Below, in pieces: positions 48,008 to 56,683 of a DNA stretch of 64,000 bases. Made by a program: the position numbers and the translations under genes. The first letter of the stretch is position 1; the number at the start of each line of letters is the position of its first letter. Below the pieces are notes generated by a model. The model was not told the origin of the DNA and made no database searches. It was given only the letters and a program-made list of their open reading frames with translations. Source of the stretch: Streptomyces clavuligerus (GTDB taxonomy: Bacteria; Actinomycetota; Actinomycetes; Streptomycetales; Streptomycetaceae); contig NZ_CP027858.1 in NCBI RefSeq assembly GCF_005519465.1, forward strand, positions 5,939,001 through 6,003,000. Direction: 5' to 3'.

Positions 48008-48187
48008 GTGTTCAACAGACTGAAGGCCGCGGCGGTTCTGGTGGGTGCTCTGGCGGCGATCGCCGTGGGCGCCACGGTCGCGGGGGGCGGGGCCGTCGTG
48101 GAGCCCGCTCAGGTGACGGCGTCGGAGATCTCCGCGGCGGCCGTTCCGGCGCCCAGGGCGGGCCGGCCCGACCCCACGTGGGACTGA
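48008..48187 (+). CDS. Small putative exported peptide
   Basis: A 59-aa peptide: MFNRLKAAAVLVGALAAIAVGATVAGGG looks like a signal or transmembrane segment, followed by a short charged tail ending RAGRPDPTWD. No cysteine. GTG start after GGGGAGGGGA at 7-nt spacing, one of the best ribosome sites in the region. Function unknown; could be a secreted peptide, a signal peptide precursor or a small membrane protein. Confidence 0.6.
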   Translation: MFNRLKAAAVLVGALAAIAVGATVAGGGAVVEPAQVTASEISAAAVPAPRAGRPDPTWD

Positions 48188-48212
48188 TCCCTCAGAGGTA
48201 GGCCCCGGCCGC

Positions 48213-48256
48213 AAGCCCGGTGGGCCCGTCGTGGAGACGACGGGCCCACCGGGCTT
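48213..48256. terminator. Strong bidirectional terminator
   Basis: A perfect 20-bp stem from AAGCCCGGTGGGCCCGTCGT to its complement, with loop GGAG, beginning 25 nt after the small peptide gene and ending near the convergent uppP stop. The longest perfect hairpin in the window, with U-tracts on both strands (CTTTC and reverse AAGC). Confidence 0.9.
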
Positions 48257-48315
48257 TCCCGGCGCCCCTCAAGAGCCTCCGGCCTCCGGCCCCGCCGGAC
48301 CCGCGGGCATGGGCC

Positions 48316-49188
48316 CTAGCCGCCCGACTCGCCCGCGTGCGGGCTCAGCACACCTGCTCCGACCAGCGCGAACAGCAGGATTCCCAGCAGGATTCGGTAG
48401 ATGACGAAGGGCATGAAGCTCTTGGTCGTGATGTACCGCATGAACCATGCGATGACGGCGTATCCCACCGCGAAAGCGACCACCGTCGCGAACAGGGTGG
48501 GCCCCCAGGCCACATGCCCCTCGCCCGCGTCCTTCAGCTCGTACACACCCGAGGCCAGGACCGCCGGGATGGCGAGGAGGAACGAGTAACGGGCCGCCGC
48601 CTCACGGGTGTAGCCCATCAGCAGACCGCCGCTGATGGTGGCGCCGGAGCGGGAGACGCCCGGGATCAGGGCCATCGCCTGGCAGAAGCCGTAGATCAGA
48701 CCGTCCTTGACGCTCAGCTCGCGGAGCGTTTTGCGCTGTTTCACGGCGCGGTGCCGACCGCCCGACTCGTCGCGGGCCGCGAGCCGGTCCGCGACACCGA
48801 GGACGACACCCATGACGATCAGAGTGGTCGCGATCAGCCGCAGATCGCGGAACGGGCCCTCGATCTGGTCCTTCAGGGTGACCCCGAGCACCCCGATCGG
48901 AATCGACCCGACGATGACCAGCCAGCCCATCCGGGCGTCGTGGTCGTGGCGCATCGCCCTGTCGGTGAGCGAGCGGAACCAGGCCCGGACGATCCTGCCG
49001 ATGTCCTCGCGGAAATAGATGAGTACGGCCGTCTCGGTGCCGATCTGTGTGATCGCCGTGAAGGCCGCGCCGGGATCCTCCCAGCCCGCGAACGCGGCGG
49101 TGAGGCGCAGATGCGCGCTGGAGGAGATCGGCAGGAATTCGGTCAGCCCCTGGACGAGGCCGAGGATGAGGGATTCGAACCACGACAT
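48316..49188 (-). CDS. uppP: Undecaprenyl-diphosphate phosphatase
   Basis: A 290-aa membrane enzyme of the BacA family that dephosphorylates undecaprenyl pyrophosphate to recycle the lipid carrier of peptidoglycan synthesis; it can confer bacitracin resistance. Signature [13 protein letters not shown] at the N-terminus and [13 protein letters not shown] in the middle are intact. About eight helices. The first in-frame ATG ([10 protein letters not shown]) is preferred over the GTG five codons earlier. Confidence 0.95.
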   Translation of the reverse strand: MSWFESLILGLVQGLTEFLPISSSAHLRLTAAFAGWEDPGAAFTAITQIGTETAVLIYFREDIGRIVRAWFRSLTDRAMRHDHDARMGWLVIVGSIPIGVLGVTLKDQIEGPFRDLRLIATTLIVMGVVLGVADRLAARDESGGRHRAVKQRKTLRELSVKDGLIYGFCQAMALIPGVSRSGATISGGLLMGYTREAAARYSFLLAIPAVLASGVYELKDAGEGHVAWGPTLFATVVAFAVGYAVIAWFMRYITTKSFMPFVIYRILLGILLFALVGAGVLSPHAGESGG

Positions 49189-49425
49189 GGAAAAGCGCGC
49201 CACCCAAAGATGATCGTTTCCGAACGGCGCGGAGCGGAGCGGATCAAAGGTGCGCCGGTGCGGAATGAGCGTAGCGCTCCGAAGTGAACGTGACGTGGCG
49301 TTCGGGCGGCGTCCTCCCGGTGAACTGCTGTACGGGACGGCTTTCGTGACAGTGCCCCGCTCCGGCGTTTCGCGCGGCGGTCCGCGCTCGGGCGCGCCGT
49401 CGGCCCGTTGTCCGGGGCGGGCCGT

Positions 49426-50133
49426 TCACCCGGCTTTCAGGGCGCGCCGCTTGCGCCAGGCGACCACGGCCGCGATCAGCCCCGTCGCCACGATGAAACC
49501 CATCGCGAGCAGAAACGCCGGTGATGTCGGTGAGCCCGCGCGCGCACCCGCCACCACATACGCCGCGGTATTGGGAATCGTCCCCACCGCGGTCGCCAGC
49601 AGAAAAGGTGTGTACCCCATACGGGAGACCGCGGCGCAGTAATTGGCCGCGGCGAACGGAATCCCGGGAAAAAGCCTGACCGCCAGCATCGAACGGAATC
49701 CGTGGTCGCTGAGCTGCCGGTCGACGGTGGTCAGGACCCGTCCCCGCAGCAGCGGGCGGAGGGCGTCCTGCCCCAGTACCCGTCCGAGGGTGAAGGCGAC
49801 CCCCGCGCCCAGGACCGTTCCCGCGACCGCCGCGACCAGGCCCGCCTGGGTCCCGAAGAGCGCCCCCGCCGCGAGGTTGAGGATCGGCCGGGGGACGAAC
49901 GCGGCGGTGCAGGCCCCGTAGCCGACCGCGAACAGCACCACCGCCGCCGCGCCGCTCAGCCGGGCGGCGGGCCAGCCGTCCGCGAGCAGCCGCTGCGGCT
50001 CGTACAGCACGACCAGGGTGCCGGCCGTGGCCAGCATCGTGAACAGCAGCGCCAGCCGGGACCACGGGGAGAGCAGCACCCTTCCGCAGCGGACGGCGAG
50101 AGCGGTGGACGGTCTAGGGGCGGGCTCGAACAT
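49426..50133 (-). CDS. TVP38/TMEM64 family membrane protein
   Basis: A 235-aa protein of the DedA/VTT superfamily with several helices and the conserved stretch around FPGIPFAAANYCAAVSRMGYTPFLLATAVG. Bacterial members are thought to be lipid scramblases or transporters. The polybasic end WRKRRALKAG is typical. ATG start. Downstream 220 nt lack genes. Confidence 0.85.
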   Translation of the reverse strand: MFEPAPRPSTALAVRCGRVLLSPWSRLALLFTMLATAGTLVVLYEPQRLLADGWPAARLSGAAAVVLFAVGYGACTAAFVPRPILNLAAGALFGTQAGLVAAVAGTVLGAGVAFTLGRVLGQDALRPLLRGRVLTTVDRQLSDHGFRSMLAVRLFPGIPFAAANYCAAVSRMGYTPFLLATAVGTIPNTAAYVVAGARAGSPTSPAFLLAMGFIVATGLIAAVVAWRKRRALKAG

Positions 50134-50433
50134 CCGGGGAGACTAACCGACGAGCGCATGTGATCGCCGTCATGGGGGTCTCGGGGCCGGGAAAACCATT
50201 CGACGGGCCGGGTGCCCGCAGCGATGATCGCATCATGTTCCGGCCGGCCCGCACCGCAGCGCTCCGCACGGTGGCACCGCTGCCCCCGGCCGCCCACCGC
50301 CTCACCGCCCCCTCAGCGGCACGCGCCGTCCGCCCGCCGGTCCGCACGGCCGACGCGGCGGGCCGCCCCTGCGCCAGTCCGGTGCACAGCGCCGTCGCCG
50401 CCGCCGTGGCGCTTCCCCCCGGCTGCGGCTGAC
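50134..50433 (+). other. tuf3 upstream region, 5' part
   Basis: Contains a possible promoter (TTCGAC at 50199-50204, 18 nt, GATGAT) overlapping the inverted repeat ATGAT-CGC-ATCAT (50224-50236). A 65-codon open frame starts at 50235 and stops at 50432, exactly where the leader hairpins begin. It is Arg/Ala/Pro-rich, like many chance frames in GC-rich DNA, and I do not call it a gene. Confidence 0.45.
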
Positions 50434-50495
50434 GCGGGCCCTTCCCGGATCGTCCGGCCCCCGCGGGGGAGGGCCCGCCCGCAGCGGGGCCCTCC
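50434..50495 (+). promoter_or_regulatory. Mutually exclusive hairpins upstream of tuf3
   Basis: Segment 1 GCGGGCCC (50434-50441), segment 2 GGAGGGCCCGC (50468-50478) and segment 3 GGGCCCTCC (50487-50495). Segment 2 can pair with 1 or with 3, not both. This is attenuator/antiattenuator geometry. The 2:3 hairpin ends 24 nt before the AGGAAGAG ribosome site. Confidence 0.55.
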
Positions 50496-50530
50496 CTGAC
50501 CTCCACCGTGACGGATTCCGAGGAAGAGCC

Positions 50531-51784
50531 ATGTCCACAGACCCGTTCGCCGGGAACACCCGTAGCACTCGTCCGCGCACTCCCCGTACCGCGTGCTCCG
50601 CTGCCGCCGCCCTCCGGCCCGGCGCCCGGACCGAACCCGCGGTGAACATCGGCACGATCGGCCATGTCGACCACGGCAAGACCACGCTGACCGCGGCCGT
50701 CACCCAGGTGCTCGCCGCCCGGGGCGGCGGCGCCTTCGTGCCCTTCGACCGGCTCGACCGGACACCCGAGGAGCGGATTCGCGGCATCACCGTCCATCCC
50801 GGCCTGGTGGAGTACGCGACCGACACCCGCCGCTACACCCATGTCGACCTCCCCGGTCACGCCGACCACACCCGCACGACGGCCGCCGGGCTCTGCGGGC
50901 TCGACGGGGCGATCCTCGTCGTCTCCGCCGCCGACGGCGTCATGCCCCAGACCGCCGAACATGTGCTGCTCGCCCGCCAGGCCGGGGTCGCCCATGTCGT
51001 CGTCGCGCTCAACAAGGCCGAGACCTGCGAGGACGACGACGCCGTACGGGTCGAGCAGAGCGTCCGGCGGCTGCTGACCGCGCAGGGGTACGAGGGAGGG
51101 TCCGCCCCCGTCGTCCAGGTCTCCGCCGTCGGGGCCCTGGCGGGCCGCCCGCGCTGGACAGCGGCGGTGGACGCCCTCCTCGACGCCGTGGAGACCTATG
51201 TGCCGCCGCCGGCGCGCGCGGTCGCCGCGCCGCTGCTGCTGCCGGTGGTCCGGGTCCTCACCGTCACCGGACGGGGCACCGTGGTCACCGGCGCCGTGGA
51301 ACGCGGCACGGTACGCGTCGGCGATCCCGTCCACCTCGTCGGCGCGGACGGCGGGCCCCGGGCGTGCACCGTCACCGGACTCCAGTCCTTCGGCCGGCCG
51401 CTGGAGCGGGCGGCGGCCGGGGACCGCGTCGCCCTGCTGCTGCGGGGGGTGCCCCGGGAGGCCGTCCGGCGCGGGCATGTGGTCGCCGCGCCCGGCACCC
51501 TGACACCGGGGCGCGACTTCGCCGCCCGGGTCCGGCTGCTGTCCGGCCGGGAGGGCGGCAGGACCGCTCCGGTGCGCACCGGCTTCCGGCCACAGTTCCA
51601 TCTGCGGACCGCCGACCTCACCGGCGGCGTCGACCTCGGTGCCCCCGCCCTCGCCCGCCCCGGGACCACGGTCGCCATGACCGTACGGCTGGGCCGTCCC
51701 GCGCCGCTCGAAGCGGGTCTCGGCTTCGCGGTCCGCGAGGGCGGCCGGACCATCGGCGCGGGCACCGTGACCGAGGTCCTGTGA
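50531..51784 (+). CDS. tuf3: Elongation factor Tu paralogue, tuf3 type
   Basis: A 417-aa translational GTPase that delivers aminoacyl-tRNA to the ribosome, of the divergent Tuf3 class (S. coelicolor SCO1321). GTP-binding loops: G1 GHVDHGKT (from 44), switch I RGIT, G3 DLPGHADH, G5 SAVGAL. G4 is NKAE (161-164), where EF-Tu is normally NKxD. An N-terminal extension of about 26 residues of Thr/Arg/Pro precedes the conserved VNIGTIGH. Several normally invariant EF-Tu segments are changed, such as DHTRTTAAGLCG after the G3 box. Tuf3 genes are induced in the stringent response and linked to elfamycin resistance. ATG after AGGAAGAG. Confidence 0.93.
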   Translation: MSTDPFAGNTRSTRPRTPRTACSAAAALRPGARTEPAVNIGTIGHVDHGKTTLTAAVTQVLAARGGGAFVPFDRLDRTPEERIRGITVHPGLVEYATDTRRYTHVDLPGHADHTRTTAAGLCGLDGAILVVSAADGVMPQTAEHVLLARQAGVAHVVVALNKAETCEDDDAVRVEQSVRRLLTAQGYEGGSAPVVQVSAVGALAGRPRWTAAVDALLDAVETYVPPPARAVAAPLLLPVVRVLTVTGRGTVVTGAVERGTVRVGDPVHLVGADGGPRACTVTGLQSFGRPLERAAAGDRVALLLRGVPREAVRRGHVVAAPGTLTPGRDFAARVRLLSGREGGRTAPVRTGFRPQFHLRTADLTGGVDLGAPALARPGTTVAMTVRLGRPAPLEAGLGFAVREGGRTIGAGTVTEVL

Positions 51785-51991
51785 ACGGGCCGGTGGCCTG
51801 TGCGCGTCCCGGGTGGCCGAAACCCGGCGTCCGGGCCATGGCCCTCCGCACCCGGCACCGCGTACCCGGCGCCGCCCGTCCGGGGCGCCCCCGGACACCG
51901 CTCCGCTCCGCGCCCGGTGTCCGCCGCGCGGCAGGCGGCAGCCCGCGCACCCCGTACCGCCGCCCCCGCCGGGACCGACGACAATGGCCCG

Positions 51992-52837
51992 GTGAACGAG
52001 CCCCTTCCGGTGACCAGATCCGTGGACTTCGGCACCGCCAGACTGCTGCCCGACATCGACTGCGACCGGGCCTGGCTGCTGACGGTCGACGGAGCGCCCC
52101 AGTCCTACGTCGACCTCGACGACCCCGCCCGGCTGGAGTTCGAGTACACCCGGCGGCTCGCCCATGTCATCGACGTCCAGGAGCCCCGGGACGCCCCGCT
52201 GGACGTCGTGCACCTCGGCGGCGGGGCCCTCACCCTGCCGCGCTATGTCGCCGCCGCGCGGCCCGGCTCCCGGCAGCTCGCTGTCGAAGCCGACCGTGGC
52301 CTGATCTCATTGGTCGAGGACGTGCTGCCGCTGCCGCCCGGCGCCGGGGTCGAGGTGTGCGCGGCGGACGCCCGTGCCTGGGTCGAGGCCGCCCCCGAGA
52401 ACTCGGCGGACCTCGTCGTCGCCGATGTCTTCAGCGGCTCCCGCATCCCCGCGGGCCTCACCTCGGTCGAGTACGCGCGGGCCGCGGCCCGGATGCTGCG
52501 CCCCGGCGGGACGTACGCCGCGAACATCGCCGACGGCGCGCCCTTCGGCTTCCTCCGCTCCCAGCTCGCCGCCTTCCGCGAGGTCTTCGCCGAACTCGCC
52601 GTGATCGCCGAACCGGCCGTGCTGCGCGGCCGCCGCTTCGGCAATGTGGTGCTGCTCGCCTCCCGGACCCCGGTCGACCTCGCCGCGCTGGCCCGCCGCT
52701 GTGCCGCCGACCCCTTCCCGGCCCGGGTGGAGCACGGCGCGCCGCTGACCCGGCTCATCGGGGACGCGGTCCCGGTCGCGGACCAGGAGGCCCAGCCGTC
52801 CCCGGAGCCGCCGGACGGGGCCTTCGGCATCGGCTGA
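51992..52837 (+). CDS. Spermidine synthase-like methyltransferase-fold protein
   Basis: A 281-aa protein with a Rossmann-like fold of the spermidine synthase/methyltransferase superfamily: VHLGGGALTLPRYVAAARPGSRQLAVEADRGL binds an adenosyl substrate and ADVFSGSRIPAGLTSVEYARAA matches the family. The aspartate pair that handles polyamines is not clearly conserved, so the real substrate is unknown. GTG start 207 nt after tuf3. An overlapping alternative frame starting at the tuf3 stop is a chance ORF. Confidence 0.78.
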   Translation: MNEPLPVTRSVDFGTARLLPDIDCDRAWLLTVDGAPQSYVDLDDPARLEFEYTRRLAHVIDVQEPRDAPLDVVHLGGGALTLPRYVAAARPGSRQLAVEADRGLISLVEDVLPLPPGAGVEVCAADARAWVEAAPENSADLVVADVFSGSRIPAGLTSVEYARAAARMLRPGGTYAANIADGAPFGFLRSQLAAFREVFAELAVIAEPAVLRGRRFGNVVLLASRTPVDLAALARRCAADPFPARVEHGAPLTRLIGDAVPVADQEAQPSPEPPDGAFGIG

Positions 52838-52958
52838 GGGACCCCGCGCCCCACACCCCCGCCCCACCGCCGCGGCCGAGCCGCGGCACCGTCACGGAGC
52901 AAGGGGAAGGGGAGGGGAGAACGGAGCGGGGGAGGGGTCGGGTGCCGACGGGTTCCGG

Positions 52959-54056
52959 TCAGCCGGTGGGTGTTCCCGAGAGCCGGAGCGTGCGCAGTAT
53001 CCGTTCCACGGTGGCGTCCGGGATCTCGTCCGGGACACCCGCGTCGGCGTAGAGGACCCAGGTCCGGAACTCGCCGCTCGGGTCCTTGAAGGTGAACGCG
53101 GCCGACTTGCCGTCGGTGGCGCACGGGGCGTTCCCGCGCACCCCGGCCGCCGTCGCGGTCGCGAGGCTGCCCTTCAGTCCCGAGGCGGTGGTGAACGGCC
53201 TGGCGGGGGTGGCCCTGACCGTCTCCTTCGGCTCCGTCTGGGCATAGGCGCCCCAGGCCCAGGCCGCGGCCTCGCCGCGCGCGGCGGTCGCGGTGTCCCT
53301 GGCTCCCTTGGCTCCCTTGGTGCCGACCGTGGCCCGGCCGGACGGCTCCGCCACGCCGTCGCCGTCGGTGTCGCCGGTGCAGGACTCCGGTTTGAGGTGC
53401 GCCGGGGCGGACATGGTGATCAGCGGGGTGCCACCGCCCTTCGCCCGGTCCTCGACGAAGGTGCTCATGCCGGAGGCGGACACCGACCAGTCGGGCGGCA
53501 CGTCGAACCGGGTGCCGTGCTTGGGGTTGGTGACGACCTTCCAGCCCTTGACGGTGGGCACGCTCTCGCCGCCCTCCCGCGGGTTCGCGCCCCCGGGCGC
53601 GGCGGGGTCCCCGGCCTCCCCCGCCCCCTCGGGCTCCGTGGCGCCCTCGGCGGACTCCGGGCCGGTCGATCCGGCCACCCCTGCCCCTGCCTCCGGCCGC
53701 TGCGCGCCCGGCTCCCGGGTGTCACCGGTCCCGAGGACCACCGCACCCGTGATCACCGCCGTGGTGACGACCGCCGCGACCGCACCGATCGCGAACGCCC
53801 TCGTCCGCTTCCTGTCGGCCTCGGCCGCCGCGGCTTCCGCCGTCCTGGTGTGTGCCCCTGCGCCACCGGGTCCGTACGGCGGGGAGGGTGTGTGCGCAAA
53901 GGGCCCGTACGGGGAGGTCCCCGGCTGTCCGCCCGCTTGTGTCCGCTGCTGCGGGGCGTAGGGGTTCGGCTGCTGAGGTCCGGACGCGGGGTACCCGGGC
54001 CGCTGATACGGATTCGGCTGCCCCGGCTCTCCGGGCTGCTGCTGTCCTGGCCACAT
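52959..54056 (-). CDS. Pro-rich membrane-anchored protein with extracytoplasmic domain (DUF8017-like)
   Basis: A 365-aa protein. Residues 1-75 are Pro/Gln/Tyr-rich cytoplasmic (QQPGEPGQPNPYQRPGYP). One transmembrane helix at about 85-110 (AFAIGAVAAVVTTAVITGAVVLG). A Glu/Ala/Gly spacer follows, then a globular extracellular domain (about 170-365) with a cysteine pair in CTGDTDGDG and NAPCATDG. Similar streptomycete proteins are annotated DUF8017, function unknown. The ATG is 94 nt from a divergent gene, without a good ribosome site. Confidence 0.75.
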   Translation of the reverse strand: MWPGQQQPGEPGQPNPYQRPGYPASGPQQPNPYAPQQRTQAGGQPGTSPYGPFAHTPSPPYGPGGAGAHTRTAEAAAAEADRKRTRAFAIGAVAAVVTTAVITGAVVLGTGDTREPGAQRPEAGAGVAGSTGPESAEGATEPEGAGEAGDPAAPGGANPREGGESVPTVKGWKVVTNPKHGTRFDVPPDWSVSASGMSTFVEDRAKGGGTPLITMSAPAHLKPESCTGDTDGDGVAEPSGRATVGTKGAKGARDTATAARGEAAAWAWGAYAQTEPKETVRATPARPFTTASGLKGSLATATAAGVRGNAPCATDGKSAAFTFKDPSGEFRTWVLYADAGVPDEIPDATVERILRTLRLSGTPTG

Positions 54057-54127
54057 GGCGGTCAACCATAGAGGCCGGCGTGCCGCCCGGACCGTCCCGG
54101 CCTCCCCTGGAGGATGGCCAAGGTCAC

Positions 54128-54139
54128 TACCCATGGGTA
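54128..54139. promoter_or_regulatory. Perfect 12-bp palindrome in a divergent spacer
   Basis: TACCCATGGGTA between the divergent membrane protein and hotdog gene; its centre contains an in-frame ATG for the latter. Possible operator. Confidence 0.5.
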
Positions 54140-54150
54140 ACATCGCGGTC

Positions 54151-54603
54151 ATGAGCGCTGATCAGATGTCCGTCGGCGAACTGCTCGCCGCCACCGTCCC
54201 CATGGCCAGGACCCTGAAGCTGGAGTTCCTGGAAACCACGGCGGAGCGCGCCGTACTGCGCCTGCCGGACCAGCCCGAGTACCACAACCACGTCGGCGGA
54301 CCGCACGCCGGAGCGATGTTCACCCTCGCCGAATCCGCGAGCGGCGCCATCGTCGTCGCCGCCTTCGGCGACCGGATGGACCGGGCCGTACCGCTCGCGG
54401 TGAAGGCGGAGATCGCGTACCGCAAGCTGGCGATGGGCGAGGTGACCGCGACGGCCACGCTCGGCCGCCCGATCGCCGACATCGTCGCCGAACTGGACGC
54501 GGGCGGACGCCCCGAGTTCTCCGTCCAGGTCTCCATCGCCCGCGCCGACGGCGCCGTGACCGGTGAGATGGAGATCGTCTGGACACTGCGTCCGCACTCC
54601 TGA
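54151..54603 (+). CDS. Hotdog-fold thioesterase-like protein (DUF4442)
   Basis: A 150-aa single hotdog domain: EYHNHVGGPHAGAMFTLAESASG is the active-site helix region, with the usual catalytic residue position occupied by glycine/histidine neighbours. Acyl-CoA thioester hydrolysis or acyl binding is likely. Residue 1 taken at MSADQM, six codons after an earlier ATG inside the TACCCATGGGTA palindrome. A TAACAT 8 nt upstream suggests leaderless transcription. Confidence 0.82.
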   Translation: MSADQMSVGELLAATVPMARTLKLEFLETTAERAVLRLPDQPEYHNHVGGPHAGAMFTLAESASGAIVVAAFGDRMDRAVPLAVKAEIAYRKLAMGEVTATATLGRPIADIVAELDAGGRPEFSVQVSIARADGAVTGEMEIVWTLRPHS

Positions 54604-54693
54604 GCGCTCCCGACCGCCCCTGATCGTCTCTGATCACCTCCTGGGTAGGCTGCCCGGCGTGCGCCGAGGGGCGCACGCCGGAAGGAGAGCGCG

Positions 54694-55227
54694 ATGACCG
54701 CAGCACCATGGATCGCCGGGGTCGGGGGCAAGGAACCGGACATCGCGCCGGACGCCTTCACCGCGCCCACGTCCGTCGTCGTCGGCGAGGTCGCCCTGGC
54801 CCCGGGGGCCAGCGTCTGGTACCACGCCGTGCTGCGCGCCGACTGCGGCCCCATCGCCATCGGCGCGGACTCCAACATCCAGGACAACTGCACCGTCCAT
54901 GTCGACCCCGGCTTTCCCGTCACCGTCGGCGAACGGGTCTCCGTCGGCCACAACGCCGTCCTGCACGGCTGCACCGTGGACGACGACGTGCTGATCGGCA
55001 TGGGTGCCACGGTCCTCAACGGCGCGCACATCGGGGCCGGTTCGCTCGTCGCCGCCCAGGCGCTCGTCCCGCAGGGCATGATGGTCCCTCCCGGCTCCCT
55101 GGTCGCGGGCGTCCCCGCCCGGGTCCGGCGCGAGCTGACCGAGGAGGAGCGCGAGGGCATCCGGCTCAACGCCGTCATGTACCGGGAGCTGACGGAAGTC
55201 CATCGCGAGGCGGCCCCCCGCGGCTGA
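54694..55227 (+). CDS. Gamma-carbonic anhydrase family (left-handed beta-helix) protein
   Basis: A 177-aa hexapeptide-repeat trimer of the gamma-CA family. NCTVHVDPGF and VSVGHNAVLHGC hold three histidines that bind zinc in this class, and GMGATVLNGAHIGAGSLVAAQALV continues the helix. Whether it hydrates CO2 or has lost activity cannot be told. ATG after GGAAGGAG. Likely transcribed alone or with the thioesterase gene. Confidence 0.9.
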   Translation: MTAAPWIAGVGGKEPDIAPDAFTAPTSVVVGEVALAPGASVWYHAVLRADCGPIAIGADSNIQDNCTVHVDPGFPVTVGERVSVGHNAVLHGCTVDDDVLIGMGATVLNGAHIGAGSLVAAQALVPQGMMVPPGSLVAGVPARVRRELTEEEREGIRLNAVMYRELTEVHREAAPRG

Positions 55228-55327
55228 GCCCTTGGGCACCGTCCGGACTCGGCCAAGATCCATCTGTCCCGGCCGAGTCCGCGGCGCCTAGCGTAAGGGC
55301 TGTCGTCCATTACGCCGAGGGAGCGCC

Positions 55328-56554
55328 ATGGCCACCCCGCACCACGTACCCGACATCCTCTCGCCGGAGTTCGCCGAGAATCCCTATCCCGTCTACCGGG
55401 CCATGCGCGAGCACACCCCGCTGCTGTGGCACGAGGCCACCCGCAGCCATGTCCTCTCCCGCCACGAGGACGTGGAGCGCGCCTTCAAGGACAAGGAGGG
55501 GCTGTTCACCACGGACAACTACGGGTGGCAGATCGAGCCGGTGCACGGGCGGACCATCCTCCAGCTCAGCGGGCGGGAGCACGCCGTACGACGGGCCCTG
55601 GTCGCGCCCGCGTTCCGGGGCGACGAACTGCGCGAGAAGTTCCTCCCGGTGATCGAACGCAACGCCCGGGAGCTGATCGACGCCTTCCGGTACACCGGCG
55701 CCACCGATCTCGTGGACTCCTTCGCGACCCGCTTCCCCGTCAACGTCATCGCCGACATGCTCGGCCTGGACAAGGCCGACCACGCGCGGTTCCACCGCTG
55801 GTACAGCAGCGTCGTCGCCTATCTCGGCAACCTCACCGGCGACCCGGAGGTCACCGCGGCGGGCGAGCGCACCCGGGTGGAGTTCGCGGAGTATCTGCTC
55901 CCCGTGATCCGGGAGCGCCGGAGGAACCCGGGGGACGATCTGCTCTCCACACTGTGTCTCGCGGAGGTCGACGGGGTGCGGATGAGCGACGAGGACGTCA
56001 AGGCGTTCTGCAGTCTGCTGCTCGCCGCCGGGGGTGAGACGACCGACAAGGCGATCGGCTCCGTCTTCGCCCATCTGCTCGCGCATCCCGAGCAGTTCGC
56101 GGCGGTGCGCGAGGACCGCTCGCTGATCGGCCGGGCGTTCGCGGAGACCCTCCGGTACACCCCGCCGGTCCAGATGATCATGCGGCAGACGGCGGCGGAG
56201 GTCACCGTCAGCGGGGGCACCATACCCGCCGGAGCCACCGTCATCTGTCTGATCGGCTCCGCCAACCGGGACGCCGCGCGCTACCGCGATCCGGACACCT
56301 TCGACATCTTCCGCGACGACCTCGACGCGGACACCGCCTTCTCGGCCGCCGCCGGTCATCTGGCCTTCGCGCTGGGGCGCCACTTCTGCGTCGGCGCCCT
56401 GCTGGCCAGGGCGGAGGTGGAGACCGGCATCGGCATGCTGCTCGACGCGATGCCCGGTCTGCGGCTCGCCGACGGCTTCGTCCCCGCGGAACAGGGCGTC
56501 TTCACCCGCGGCCATCCGGCGCTCCCGGTACGTTTCGACCCGGTGACCCGGTGA
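55328..56554 (+). CDS. Cytochrome P450
   Basis: A 408-aa class I bacterial P450. Heme-binding FALGRHFCVG (C354), K-helix ExxR (AETLRYTP) and oxygen-binding I-helix AGGETTDK are intact, so it should be active. Substrate unknown. Close to a conservon but on the opposite strand. ATG 8 nt after a GAGG. The last codons and stop lie inside an 8-bp tandem repeat array. Confidence 0.92.
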   Translation: MATPHHVPDILSPEFAENPYPVYRAMREHTPLLWHEATRSHVLSRHEDVERAFKDKEGLFTTDNYGWQIEPVHGRTILQLSGREHAVRRALVAPAFRGDELREKFLPVIERNARELIDAFRYTGATDLVDSFATRFPVNVIADMLGLDKADHARFHRWYSSVVAYLGNLTGDPEVTAAGERTRVEFAEYLLPVIRERRRNPGDDLLSTLCLAEVDGVRMSDEDVKAFCSLLLAAGGETTDKAIGSVFAHLLAHPEQFAAVREDRSLIGRAFAETLRYTPPVQMIMRQTAAEVTVSGGTIPAGATVICLIGSANRDAARYRDPDTFDIFRDDLDADTAFSAAAGHLAFALGRHFCVGALLARAEVETGIGMLLDAMPGLRLADGFVPAEQGVFTRGHPALPVRFDPVTR

Positions 56555-56600
56555 CCCGGTGACCCGGTGACCCGGTGACCCGGTGACCCGGTGACCCGGT
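56537..56600. repeat. 8-bp tandem repeat, eight perfect copies
   Basis: GACCCGGT repeated eight times without mismatch, spanning the C-terminus, stop codon and beginning of the 3' flank of the P450 gene. Unit length is not a multiple of three. Confidence 0.95.
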
Positions 56601-56683
56601 GACCGTGGCCCGCGGGCGCGTGCGGCCCGTACCGCGTGCGGGTACGGGCCGGTCGGCGGCCCCGGCGGGTCCCGTCCCGGTGG

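Noticed and set aside
50235..50432. A 65-codon frame just upstream of tuf3
   Set aside because: Arg/Ala/Pro composition like random GC-rich frames and no ribosome site; kept only as part of the leader discussion.
51782..51991. A GTG frame overlapping the tuf3 stop and leading into the following gene
   Set aside because: Composition is out-of-frame Arg/Pro/Gly; conserved homology starts only at 51992 in another frame.
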